Shown here one piece after another: positions 20,956 through 30,959 of a DNA stretch of 64,000 nt. The notes below the pieces were generated by a model, which was not told the DNA's origin, made no database searches, and saw only the letters and a list, made by a program, of their open reading frames with translations. The stretch comes from Takakia lepidozioides (taxonomy: Eukaryota; Streptophyta; Takakiopsida; Takakiales; Takakiaceae). The DNA is taken from positions 71,178,001 through 71,242,000 of the forward strand of contig CM060733.1 of NCBI GenBank assembly GCA_030704615.1, read 5' to 3'. A program made the translations under genes and the position numbers. Every line of letters begins with the position of its first letter. The stretch's first letter is position 1.

Positions 20956-22255
20956 GTAAACCTCGACTGGCCCTATGTGGTCGATTTTCACATGAAAAAA
21001 ACAATGACAAGGTGGGCTCCAACAGTGTGCGTTGACGCACACTGTTTGAGCTGCCAGGTAAGTGTGCATTGAACCTGCAAGACTGGCCCTACGTGGCCGA
21101 TTTTCACATGAAAAAAACAATGACAAGGTGGGCTCGAACAGTGTGCGTTGACGCACACTGCTGGAGCTGCCAGGAAATTGTTGATTGAACCTCATAGAGA
21201 TACCATGTCTGGACGATTTTATTATGAAAAAAGCAGTGAGAATGGGGGCTTGAATTGTGTGCGTTGGCGCACACTGTTTGAGCTTCCAATTCGAGGTGGA
21301 TTGAACCTGCCATAGTGGCCCTATGTGGCCGTTTTGAACATAAAAAAACAAGCAAAATGGGGGGCTCAAACAGTGTGCGATGCCGCACACTGTTTGAGCT
21401 TCCAATTTGGGGTGGATTGAACCTGCCATAGTGGCCCTATGTGGCCGTTTTGAACATGAAAAAACAAGCAAAATGGGAGGCTACTCAGGCAGGAACAAAT
21501 CAGTGGAAGGGATGATCATGATGACACTGAAGAAAATGAAGAATGGGGGCAGGGGCAAATGAAAGAATACTCCCTGGAGTCCAAATACAGCGATGAAGCG
21601 GGAGAGGAGATACAGTCACAAGAAGAAGACGAGCTGCTGGCCATTGTGGTGAGCAAAAAGAGGAGCCCTATTACAAGAGAAATGCAAGTAAGTAAACTAC
21701 AAGCAGCAGACATAGACCAAGAACAGTGGGAGTGTGATGACATTGGAGAGCGGAGAGAAGAAAGAAGTGCGGACATATTAGATGACATACAAGCAATGCA
21801 TCTGGTGCCGCACACTGTTTGAGCTTCCAATTCGGGGTGGATTGAACCTGCCATAGTGGCCCTATCTGGCCGTTTTGCACATCAAAAAACAAGCAAAATG
21901 GGGGGCTCAAACAATGTGCGTTGCTGCACACTATTTGAGCTTCCAATTCGGGGTGGATTCAACCTGCCATAGTGGCCCTATGTGGCCGTTTTGTTCCTTG
22001 GCCAATTGCAAAGCCGCTTTTGTATTCTCCAAGTCTTGCTGCATCTTGAGAGTTACCTCTTCATGAAAAAACAAGCAAAATGGGGAGCTCAAATAGTGTG
22101 CGTTGCCGCACACTGTTTGAGCATCCAATTCGGGGTGGATTCAACCTGCCATAGTGGCCCTATCTGGCCGTTTTGCACATCAAAAAACAAGCAAAATGGG
22201 GGGCTCAAACACTGTGCGTTGCCGCACACTGTTTGAGCTTCCAATTCGGGGTGGA
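20955..22255. repeat. Palindrome-bearing satellite, about 116-bp period
   Basis: The unit contains GTGTGCGTTGACGCACAC (or GATGCC, GTTGCC in the centre), then TTTGAGCTTCCAATTCGGGG, TGGATTGAACCTGCC, ATAGTGGCCCTATGTGG, and an A-rich segment ending CAAGCAAAATGGGGG. Units begin near 21021, 21139, 21257 and 21371, resume at about 21804, and continue near 21911, 22093 and 22209; steps are about 114-118 bp. Foreign segments interrupt at 21480-21800 and, for about 66 bp, near 21990-22070. It starts about 0.8 kb downstream of T1. Confidence 0.9.
21480..21800 (+). other. Coding-like insert within the satellite
   Basis: The insert breaks the satellite and holds an 87-codon open frame (21559-21822) that is strongly acidic with E/D/R/K-rich helical composition. 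It resembles linker sequence from a retroelement polyprotein, but I cannot name a family. The frame ends in the returning satellite, so the last codons are chimeric. Confidence 0.4.
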
Positions 22256-22329
22256 TAGGCGGTCGTGTATAGGCGGTTTTCATATCAAAATACAAGCACA
22301 ACTGGGGTTCACATGACCATTGAAGCACA

Positions 22330-23500
22330 AAGGTCGGTCTCAAACATTGTACCTTTTTTTGTCTGCTCCAGAAGACTCCCCAATCGCCGGAGACCCTTTG
22401 CGCTTCGGACTGCTCTCTAAGCCGAGCATGTTCTGGAGCATCTCCCCCATCCTCTTTTCCACTATTTGGTTTGTCCCGAGGCCAGCATCAATATCATCTT
22501 CGGTGTCCGTCCTCCCCCTAGGATTCAGTCTCCTCCTCACCTGTTCTGGCAAAGTATGGCGGGCTGCTGTTCTTCTCCAGATTCCTGCTATTCATCGCCA
22601 GACTTTCCTCTTTGCCCTTTCTTCCTCCTTTCCTCTTCGTCTACTCTTTTCATCCTCATTCTATATCTGGCTCTATTCCTATCCCTAGTGTTCGTGAAGT
22701 ATAACGACTTCCTTCTCTTCCTCCTCCGGTGGAAACAAGGGCTCCCCACGCTGCCTCTGGAGCTCTCCAGTTTGACGTTTGCAACAAGCATTGCTAGGCA
22801 TGTAACCAAAGTAAAATTGGACATTGTTAACCGTATTTGGATGCAGGTGTTGCATCATTGTGTGCGAACGGCATTATCCTTTCGGCGTTTGTATTTTCCA
22901 AGAAATAAAGTGGTGGAAAAAAGTAGATCCGTTGCATGTACTTGTGATATATGTCAGATGTACTTCTCCGCCTGCCAATACATAGCAGCCTTCTTGCATT
23001 CTTTGAAATTTGGAAGTGCCGTGGAAATCTAATGCTAGTTCAATTTCGAGCAGTACTTGCAGATTCGCAATAATTGTTATGCTTCACATATGCGTCCACG
23101 TGTGTTGTACTGCCTACCCTGCGGTTTGCATTTCGCCGTCACCGTCGCAATGGGGTCATTCGGTATAAAGGGTTGTGTCGGCAATGGTCATGTGTTGCAC
23201 ACACTCATGCGCGGTGTCTCCTGGAGTGTCAGTGTTTGTTCTGTGCTCTTTTGGCACAACACAGCCTCATTAGATTCGGGGTCTTCCTCTTTACTGCTCT
23301 CCAGGGTTGTTGCCGTCTTTCCATAATGGATGATTTTATGTCATGTTCAGGGTTTGTTTTTCATCCAAATATAGCACGGCTTCTTTGGCTTCTTGTCTTA
23401 GAAAACAGTTTTTCTGGTTGGTGTCTCTCAGTGTGGCTGTCTGCAAAGTTCGGTGCATGTCATTCCTACATCCTTTGCATGCATCGCCCGCGAGCACATC
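22330..23500. other. No recognisable gene
   Basis: The stretch contains short frames on both strands, including 78- and 70-codon minus-strand frames (22824-22588, 22552-22340) rich in Arg, Lys and Glu that could be retroelement debris. Nothing matches a family I know. The boundary with T5 is gradual. Confidence 0.5.
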
Positions 23501-23509
23501 CACTACATT

Positions 23510-23840
23510 TGTGACTCTTTCAGACTCGTCCTCGAAGGATGTTTCTGAGATTCCTCCGCCAATGCAGACTCCATTCTTGGATGATGATGAGTGCAGGAGA
23601 TAACGAGTGTCATTCCGAAATTGAAAGCCCTCGCAGGGGTGCCTGGGTGCAAGAGCGAGTTGCATTTTGTTGATTGGGAGTCCCTTCGTGTGCAGCGGGT
23701 TCAATACGTGCTAACAGAGTGTGATGGGGACATCTTGTTTGAGCTCAACCCTCCCACGTCTTCCAGTGGACTAGCTGGGCTTCTGCAGGGCCTGGACAAG
23801 AAACATCACTACAACAGATTGCGGCTTTTACGACTCTGTG
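23510..23840 (+). pseudogene. MULE-like transposase fragment T5 (N-terminal part)
   Basis: Two frames carry the homologue of the region before the Cys-rich domain: LSDSSSKDVSEIPPPMQ (compare ISDDEDECIEVPMSS in T1), then FVDWESLRVQRVQYVLTECD and DILFELNPPTSSSGLAG with LDKKHH (compare LDYAKFPVRKVTYLPPEVD and FEFPPVTSSNKASG in T1). Similarity is lost after about 23840. It is a decayed, more divergent copy. Confidence 0.6.
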
Positions 23841-24044
23841 TTATGACTGCAAATGCAATTATGAAAGCCATTTACGACTTCATGACTCTGCAGTCGTAAA
23901 ACCCCAGTCAGTTGTGGCATGGCAGATATGACTCGCCAGCCTGGCTGTGACGTGGCGCCTGAGCAGCTGTGGGGGTAGTCATACACGCTGGCTTTACTGA
24001 ATGACTGAACGGGTCCATGTCAGCCGCTGTGTAAGAGAGACATG

Positions 24045-24309
24045 AGCATGAGTTCCTTCAGCAGATCAAATCTCACTATGACAAGCATGTGCATCCGGAG
24101 ATGCAGCAGGAAAAAATGCACCGGCTGGCCATATCCATGGTCGACCCACAAACAAAAATAAGGTGGCTGGAGATATGGAACTCAGATCAGACAGTAAAGG
24201 ACTTGAATTAGTTCCCAAAGAGCACCATACAGCCTGGCACAAAGGTGGAAGGAATCAGTGATTTGGTGTTTGATAACTGGCTCCACAAGGCTACATTTTG
24301 GAGTCAGGT
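24045..24309 (+). pseudogene. ParB-MT fragment F (exon 4/5 region)
   Basis: The frame EFLQQIKSHYDKHV ... KMHRLAISMVDPQTKIRWLEIWNSDQ ... WLHKATFWSQ aligns with exons 4-5 of copy A and the single equivalent exon of copy C. A TAG lies near 24208. It ends at CAG|GTGTGT, a plausible donor where copies A-C also have an intron. As in copy C there is no intron before RWLEIWN. About 280 bp downstream comes a palindrome array like that of copy A intron 6. Confidence 0.7.
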
Positions 24310-24359
24310 GTGTATTCAAATAAGCCGTTTTTTTTTCTTCAATTATGTGATGAGTGAGG

Positions 24360-24580
24360 TTAGCTATTTCATGAGCATGAGCGGCATGATCGGCATGAGT
24401 GGAGTAGCAAGACAATCGGTTTTCATGAGCAGAAGTACAAATTTCAAAAATAAAAAACATTATAAAACATTAATTTAATGCAATGTGTCAGAAAAAACAA
24501 ATATATTATTCGGCACCTTGAAGGGAAAATTGTAGTTTTGAGAGTTGTGCTCATCATATTTCGTCTTCCGCTCATGCCAA
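24360..24580. repeat. CATGAGC minisatellite, site 3
   Basis: CTATTTCATGAGCATGAGCGG, further CATGAG units, an A/T-rich centre, and CCGCTCATG at about 24572 form the same element as site 2 in opposite orientation. It sits in the putative intron after fragment F. Confidence 0.65.
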
Positions 24581-24589
24581 TTCCCAGCG

Positions 24590-24925
24590 ACATGTGCAAA
24601 AATGGCGTCGAATTTCGCGGTAATAGGGTCCGTAATCGGAAAAAACCGCGACGTATTTCGCGGTAATAGGTCTCTCTGGCGAAAAATGGTGCCGAATTCC
24701 GCGGCTATAGGTCCCCTCATGACAGGTGTGTAAGCCCAAAATTTGGAAATGTGGCGCCGAATTTCGGTACATGGTGCCGGGGATAGCACAGATGTTGGGC
24801 AGTTCTGGGCTATGTAACTGGAAATTCGGCGCCATTTTTCCAGACACGGGTACCAGTGCATGTTGGGACTTAGCCAATTTTCGGCCCAAAATAGAGAAAT
24901 TCGGCGCCATTTTTCCAAAAATGGC
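24590..24925. repeat. Degraded GGCGCC palindrome array
   Basis: It contains GGAAATTCGGCGCCATTTTTCC (written here in two parts: GGAAATTCGG and CGCCATTTTTCC), AAATGGTGCCGAATTCCGCG and related half units at irregular steps of 60-90 bp. The half-unit type with CGCC-ATTTTTCCA matches intron 6 of copies A and B, not the upstream arrays. Confidence 0.75.
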
Positions 24926-25070
24926 CCCACAACTGTTGTTGGATCTCAGTTTGAATGGAATATTGCCTCATTCCAGGAGTTTTGGGGTGCATTTCATTAC
25001 ACTGCAAAAAAAAATCTGATACATGAAAATGCAATTGAAAATATCCATATGGAGGATTCCATTTGCCCCA

Positions 25071-28000
25071 TCAATGATTTCTGGAATCCCTAAGGAGGAG
25101 TTTGTGCAGCTCGTTCACGCTCAACGTCGGTGCATGAATAAAGTCATCAATAGTCACGTTCATCCTCAACCTCTTCAGGTAAATGTAATACAGATGCTTG
25201 CACGGATAATACTTTGAACCCTTCTTTGCTTCCATCAACGAGAAGTCCGTACAATTGCAAGTCGGCTCCACTCCAATCGTAATTGTGTATACATCGTCGC
25301 GTACAGCCGAGCCGGCCGTTGCCATCCGATAAACACGCCCAAGGTCGGGTAGAGGTACGTCCACGGAGCTCTGAATAGTGCAAGCCATCCCAAGAGCATT
25401 GGCAATCCGAGTCTCATTCAACTTGTTGGGAGGGTGTCGTCTCTTCACTCTTCCGAATCGCATTGTGGGATGTGCAGAATTGTCCAATCCGTCTCTACTG
25501 GACCGAGCAGTCTGTAATGGCTGGGTATGAGGAACCGGAAATGCGTGGGCCGGGACGTCTGTGCATTGCACCATTCGAAATCCTGCTGCAAATAGAGCAT
25601 CCGCCTCATTCTGAGAGAGGCTGCAACCCGGTGCAATAGGCCAGACGCCCGGAGGCTCCAGCATTCCCTGAATCCCGTACTTGGGCTTGCCAAATACACA
25701 GGTCATTATGTCGTGCCTACAGAACCAAAATGTCTGCGTTGTGGCGTGAGCAAATGTGGGAGTCAAAAATCTGCCGCTGAAACAAGGTGCAGGTACAGCA
25801 CCGTGTGGGTTCCTCCGAATCATCCACCACAACGTGCTCTCGTATCCACCCGGATGGCGCAGCACTTCTCTCGAAATGCCGACAATGTCCTCGCAATTCT
25901 CCACTGTGACTCCGACACTCTTGTCTCCACAATGGGAATGTTGTACTGCTTTACTACACATGGCTCGTTATGTTGCCGGGGCACGCGCCCTGTGCTCAAA
26001 GGAGATGGCGATCTTGAACGTGTAGGACTTGCGGTGCTCGACGAGACCTCCTCGGGCAACATCACAGGACCACGAAAGGGCGTGCGAATATTCTTGTCAG
26101 CTCGCCATGAATCCTCTTCTCCGCCAGGTGCCTCGTCAAGTCTTCGTCTCACTGGACGGGTATAAACATCTCCTTCCAAATGTTGGCCTCTTCGAAGCAA
26201 TGGCGTGTCCCGAAGGCCCTCTCGCAAGGCCGCCGCCCACTTCCGAGGATTCTTCGATCTAGAGGCAGTCCGCATCAGCATTTCCTGCCTGTCCGGCCCC
26301 AAGCCCCACTGTTTCCCTTTCAAGAACTCGTTGTACCTGCTTTGCTGCATAATTGACCTCACAATGTCCTCCGTTGTGGCAGTGAGGATGTCCACCAGAT
26401 GCGCCGCAGAGGAGGCACGCCAGGAAGAGTGCACTGATTTGGCCATGTTTGTCGTGGGCATGTCGGTGTCGGAGTCGAGACACATTTCCTGCACAAGCAC
26501 ATGTTGAGGTTACAAGCAAGTTACAAATAATGCCAAGAATAATATTCAACGGGACGCGAATTCGTGCAACTCACCTCCCGCATATAGTCGCCGAACTGGA
26601 GGGAAACGATAATGCCACCATGCTAGCCAACTGACCATTGCTCCCTCGTCTGATTTCCTTACATCACCTGACGATGTCCACCAAGCCCGTATACATGCAA
26701 ACTGTGTCTCTGCATCATCCAAGGTGGGAGCGCGCTTCCACGCAAGACACATGGAACGGTGCTCCTCTCTGAAATCTGGCGCCACGAGCCTGGTTGTGTA
26801 CTGCGAGAGGCTCTGCAGAAAATGGAACCCACAAGATCTCTCCTTGCCTTCCATGGGAACATTGGGGTCTTGCCCGTACACCCTTCGGATGGCGGCCCAA
26901 TTTGCTTGTGCGTTGTCCGCCATGAAACCACGGAAATTGGGAGGGGGCAATCCCGCCTTGGCCATCTGTTCGTTTATTCCCTGCCAAAGAAGCATCTCCG
27001 ATTGTGTGTCCTCTCCTTTCATCTCACAAATAGCAATTGTCATTAGCATCCTGCAGTGGGTGTCGTAGAAATGTGCACCCATTGTCATCCACTGGTGATT
27101 TGTAATTCGCTTGATATGGTCGAACATGACCCAACTGTTTGACAAGTCCCCACTCGTCATCTTGTCGACCAGTTTGACGCCGCTGCCAGGTCCACACGTT
27201 GACATTTTGAATACGAAACAACGATCTGCCTCAGTCCCTTGTCTTGGAAACCGACTTCCATGAATGTAGTCATATCCACATCGTCGCTTCACCTCCAGAA
27301 TGGAGTGCATATCCGAGCCACGCCCAATTTTCTATTTGCATGACACAATGTGGTTTCGGACATTCAGTGAACAGACGTGGGACACCGACTCCAACAATGC
27401 CTCCATTTCCTTGTCATCGAGAGGAACTCTGTCGGAGCCGTCTTCCGATATAATTCTGGCCAACGCCATCTTATGGGCGGCTTGGAGCTGTATCTGTTTG
27501 GGTTTGGCACCCGGTCTCAACTTAACCTCCTCCTGAACGAGCTGCTCTGCCTCGTGGGCAGCCTCCCGCGAGTTCCCCCTCGCCAATTTGTGACAATGGG
27601 AACCAACGTGTATGCAAGCTCGGGTGAGGTCAGGGAAACGGTGCAACACATAGAACTGCTTGGCATTACAAACAGACATGCAGTGTGGTGGTTCTTTGCA
27701 ATGCGCACACTTAAATGTGGAGTTCGGAACCTTCTCTTGAGCTCGAAATGGTTGATGAGCTGTGCCTGTCCAATCGGTCTCGTTCCTGTGACCTCTGGAT
27801 TTAAAGTGGAAGCAAGTTGGGGAGAAACACCGCAACGCGCCCGCACAAACAACGTAGCGCACCCGCACACCATCGAGCATCTTCATGCTGGTGGTTTTGG
27901 TAACGCACCAAGGATGACCGTTATGTTTTCTATCCATATCTGTCAACATTCCGGACGCCCTCGAGTAGTCCGCCCGAGGAGGGAACTCAAAGAAGATATT

Positions 28001-28663
28001 ACCGTCGACGTCTGCGGGAAGGCATGTAACCCATTTAATTGCGAACTTGCTGTAGTCCAGCCCGGCCAGCTCCAAGCGGTGTCCCTCCATGTGAAGCCCT
28101 CGCAGAATTTCAAGAATAGATCGAACTGCGGTGCTCGTGCTGGGAATATGACTCCCTCGTCCACTGACGTCCATTGAGGACTTGCCTGATCTCCAGGACG
28201 ATCTCGGAACTTCCATGACCTCATCTGAGTCGGAGAGGTTGTGAACAACCCGGTTCTCGCTCGTCTTCATTGATGGGTTCGGCTCTGGATTTACTTCGTT
28301 GCGGACTTCTCTCTTTGAGGTACCCACTCTCTAATTCGCGGATTGTTTCGTTGAAGGCGCCAGGATAGAAGGTACATTTGGCGGGCAAATGAAGTCCCCA
28401 ACAGCCCTGTATATGACGCTGTCCGATGGTGGAACTCGCCATTCCCTGCCATCGCCAAAATCATCGTGGAGCACAACAATACTCTCGACAACAACGCCGT
28501 TTGAGTCCTTCATTTCCTCCTCCAAAAAAACCGACCCCGGTTTTAGGTGGTATCGAACGCACAGATATTTCTCCATCACCCAGCAGATGTCCCCTCTGCA
28601 CGGAAATGAAGCTCTATGTTCGTGAGGAGGGCAGTACACTGTAGCGCTCGGGTTTTCCGCCAT
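25071..28663 (-). pseudogene. MULE-like transposase with SWIM finger, copy T2
   Basis: The exons read from 28663 to 26575 and from 26488 to 25071, with an intron (GTGAG...TGCAG) at the same place as in T1. The same domains follow: KPGSVFLEEE; Cys-rich part (CAGALRCFSPTCF ... CAHCKEPPHC); core with WVMFDHIKR, GFMADNAQ, CGFHFLQSL; SWIM finger (CNCTDF ... YPCKHLYY). It is the most complete copy, about 1,150 codons. It is broken by TAG at 28331-28333 and at 27332-27334, and by frameshifts near 26600 and 25950. The position of the catalytic Glu reads NMAKSVHSS, so the third acid is replaced by Lys. It faces away from ParB-MT copy B. Confidence 0.85.
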
Positions 28664-28964
28664 GGGAGATGTGCACACAAGACTGCCAGGATGGCGTGCG
28701 GGCAAGCTCCCTAGTAGAAGGGGGATGCAGCGATGGGAAGGAATGCGGTGCCGATTTGTCCGAGCGACGAAGCCTGATCCAAATCCAGGGAGCCAACTAT
28801 CTCAAAAATCCACAGTCAGAGTGTTAATGAACCTTGTCTCCGGAATGCAGCCCCTGGTCTTTGCGCAATAACTGCCAACGGTATGCAGTCAGAAAGTGGG
28901 GGGTCGTCCGGATGATGTCGGCTGAAGGGGAGAAGCCGGCACCGTGCCGTCACATTACTACCCC

Positions 28965-29775
28965 CGAATGGAAATTCGGCACCGAATATCCAACCGGGGC
29001 CGCACGGATGAAGTCGCCTGGGGCAGAGAGGCCGACACCTGTCCGACAGAGAACATCCCCCGGATGGAAATTCAGCGCCGAATTTCCATCCGGATCCCCC
29101 CAAAGGAAGTCGTGTCGGGGGGTCACGCCGAAAACTGGCCGACATAAAAACCTCCCCGGATGGAAAAACGGCGCCGAATTTCCATCCGGGGCCGTTCGGA
29201 GGCAGTCGGGGAGGGGGGAGAGGCCGGCACCTGGCCGTCACATTTCAACCCCCGGAAGGAAATTCGGCACCGAATATCCAACAGGGGACGCCCGGATGAA
29301 GTCGCCTCGGGCGGAGAGGCCGGCACGTGTCCGACAGAGAGCATCCTCTGGATGGAGATTCGGCGCCGAATTCCATCCGGGCCCCCCCAAAGGAAGTCGT
29401 GTCGGGGGGTCAGGCCGAAAACTGGTCGACATAAAAACCTCCCCGGATGGAAAAACGGCGCCAAATTTCCATCCGGGGCCGTTCGGATGCAGTCGGGGAG
29501 GGGGGAGAGGTCGGCACCTGGCCGTCACATTTCAACCCCCGGACGGAAATCGGCACCGAATATCCAACAGGGGACGCCCGGATGAAGTCGCCTCGGGCGG
29601 AGAGGACGGCACCTGTCCGACAGAGAGCATCCCCCGGATGGAAATTCGGCGCTGAATTTCCATCCGGGCCCCATCAAAGGAAGTCCGGTCGGGTGGTGAG
29701 GCCGAAAACTGGACGATATAAAAACCTCCCAGGATGGAAAAACGGCGCCGAATTTCCGTCTGGGGCCGTTCCGAT
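28965..29775. repeat. Palindrome array 1 between T2 and copy B
   Basis: About nine units step by roughly 96 bp, with GATGGAAATTCGGCACCGAATATCC, GATGGAAAAACGGCGCC or GATGGAAATTCGGCGCC variants (only parts shown), GGATG/CATCC arms, and GC-rich spacers containing 'GGCCGACA' and 'GTCGGGG'. It lies next to the T2 start. Confidence 0.9.
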
Positions 29776-29884
29776 TTCCCTCTAGCAGTCGAGGAGTCCA
29801 TGAAAAACGTGTCTAAAAGTGGACTTCAGCCACAAAACTAACAGTTTACTGTGTTTTTCTCCGAAAAACCAAGCGGCCACACTC

Positions 29885-30725
29885 AGAATTACCTGCAGGA
29901 TGGTAATTCGGCGGTTAGACTTACCTGGCGGATGGAAATTCGGCGCCGAATTTCCATCCATCCGGGCTCCGAATTACCTGCATGACGGAAATTCGGCGCT
30001 TGAAATTACCTGCAGGATGGAAATTCGGCGCTGAATTTCCATCCTGCAGCACTCCGAATTACCTGCATGACGAAAATTTGGCGCGCCGCCCTACCTGGCG
30101 GATGGAAATCCGGCGCCGGATTTCCATCCATCCATCCGCGCGAAGAATTACCTACGTGATGGAAATTTCGCGCGCCGCCCTACCTGGCGGATGGAAATCC
30201 GGCATCGGATTTCCATCCATCCACGCGCAGAATTACCTGCGTGACGGAAATTTCGCGCGCCGCCCTACCTGGCGGATGGAAATCCGGCGCCGGATTTCCA
30301 TCCATCCGGCTCCGAATTACCAGCATGACGAAAATTTGGCGCAGCCCTACCTGGCGGATGGAAATCCGGCGCCGGATTTCCATCCATCCGCGCGCAGAAT
30401 TACCTGCGTGACGGAAATTTCGTGCGCTGCCCTATCTGGCGGATGGAAATCCGGCGCCGGATTTCCATCCATCCGGCTCCGAATTACCAGCATGACGAAA
30501 ATTTGGCGCGCCGCCCTACCTGGCGGATGGAAATCCGGCGCCGGATTTCCATCCATCCGGCTCCGAATTACCAGCATGACGAAAATTTGGCGCGCCGCCC
30601 TACCTGGCGGATGGAAATCCGGCGCCGGATTTCCATTTATCCGCGCTCCGAATTACCTGCAGGATGGAAATCCGGCGCTGGATTCCCATCCTGCCGCGCT
30701 CCGAATTACCTCTACGTTGGAAATT
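29885..30725. repeat. Palindrome array 2 between T2 and copy B
   Basis: Units of GGATGGAAATCCGGCGCC-GGATTTCCATCC alternate with GACG(A/G)AAATTTGGCGCGCCGCCC and CGAATTACC. The composition matches the array upstream of copy A (CGAATTACCTG spacers), while array 1 next to T2 has different spacers. The array ends about 230 bp before the copy B start. Confidence 0.9.
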
Positions 30726-30754
30726 CGGGGCCGAGTTGCGTCATATTTCATCCG

Positions 30755-30959
30755 ACAGGGAGGGCTTCATCCGACATTTAATTGCGTAGTTGGGCATTAA
30801 ATGTCCACCGCCGTCCGTTTTGATTCGGGCTGGCGATACAGGGATTCCGCGGTTGCTTCCTCGATACGTACCCTAAATCTGATGCTAAACTGGGATTAAC
30901 TTCTATTCGAGGCATGTACCCCAAAAAACTGAGATCTTTTTTCTTTTTGGCTGGGACTT
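30755..30959 (+). promoter_or_regulatory. Conserved 5' leader of ParB-MT copy B
   Basis: It is near-identical in order to the leader of copy A: GGAGGGCTTCATCCGACATT, AGTTGGGCATTAAATGTC, TACCCTAAATCTGATGC, GGCATGTACCCC. It probably contains the promoter and 5' UTR. Confidence 0.5.

Noticed and set aside
22340-22824. Two minus-strand ORFs (70 and 78 codons) as a gene
   Set aside because: Charged low-complexity sequence in different frames with no recognisable domain; noted only as possible retroelement debris.
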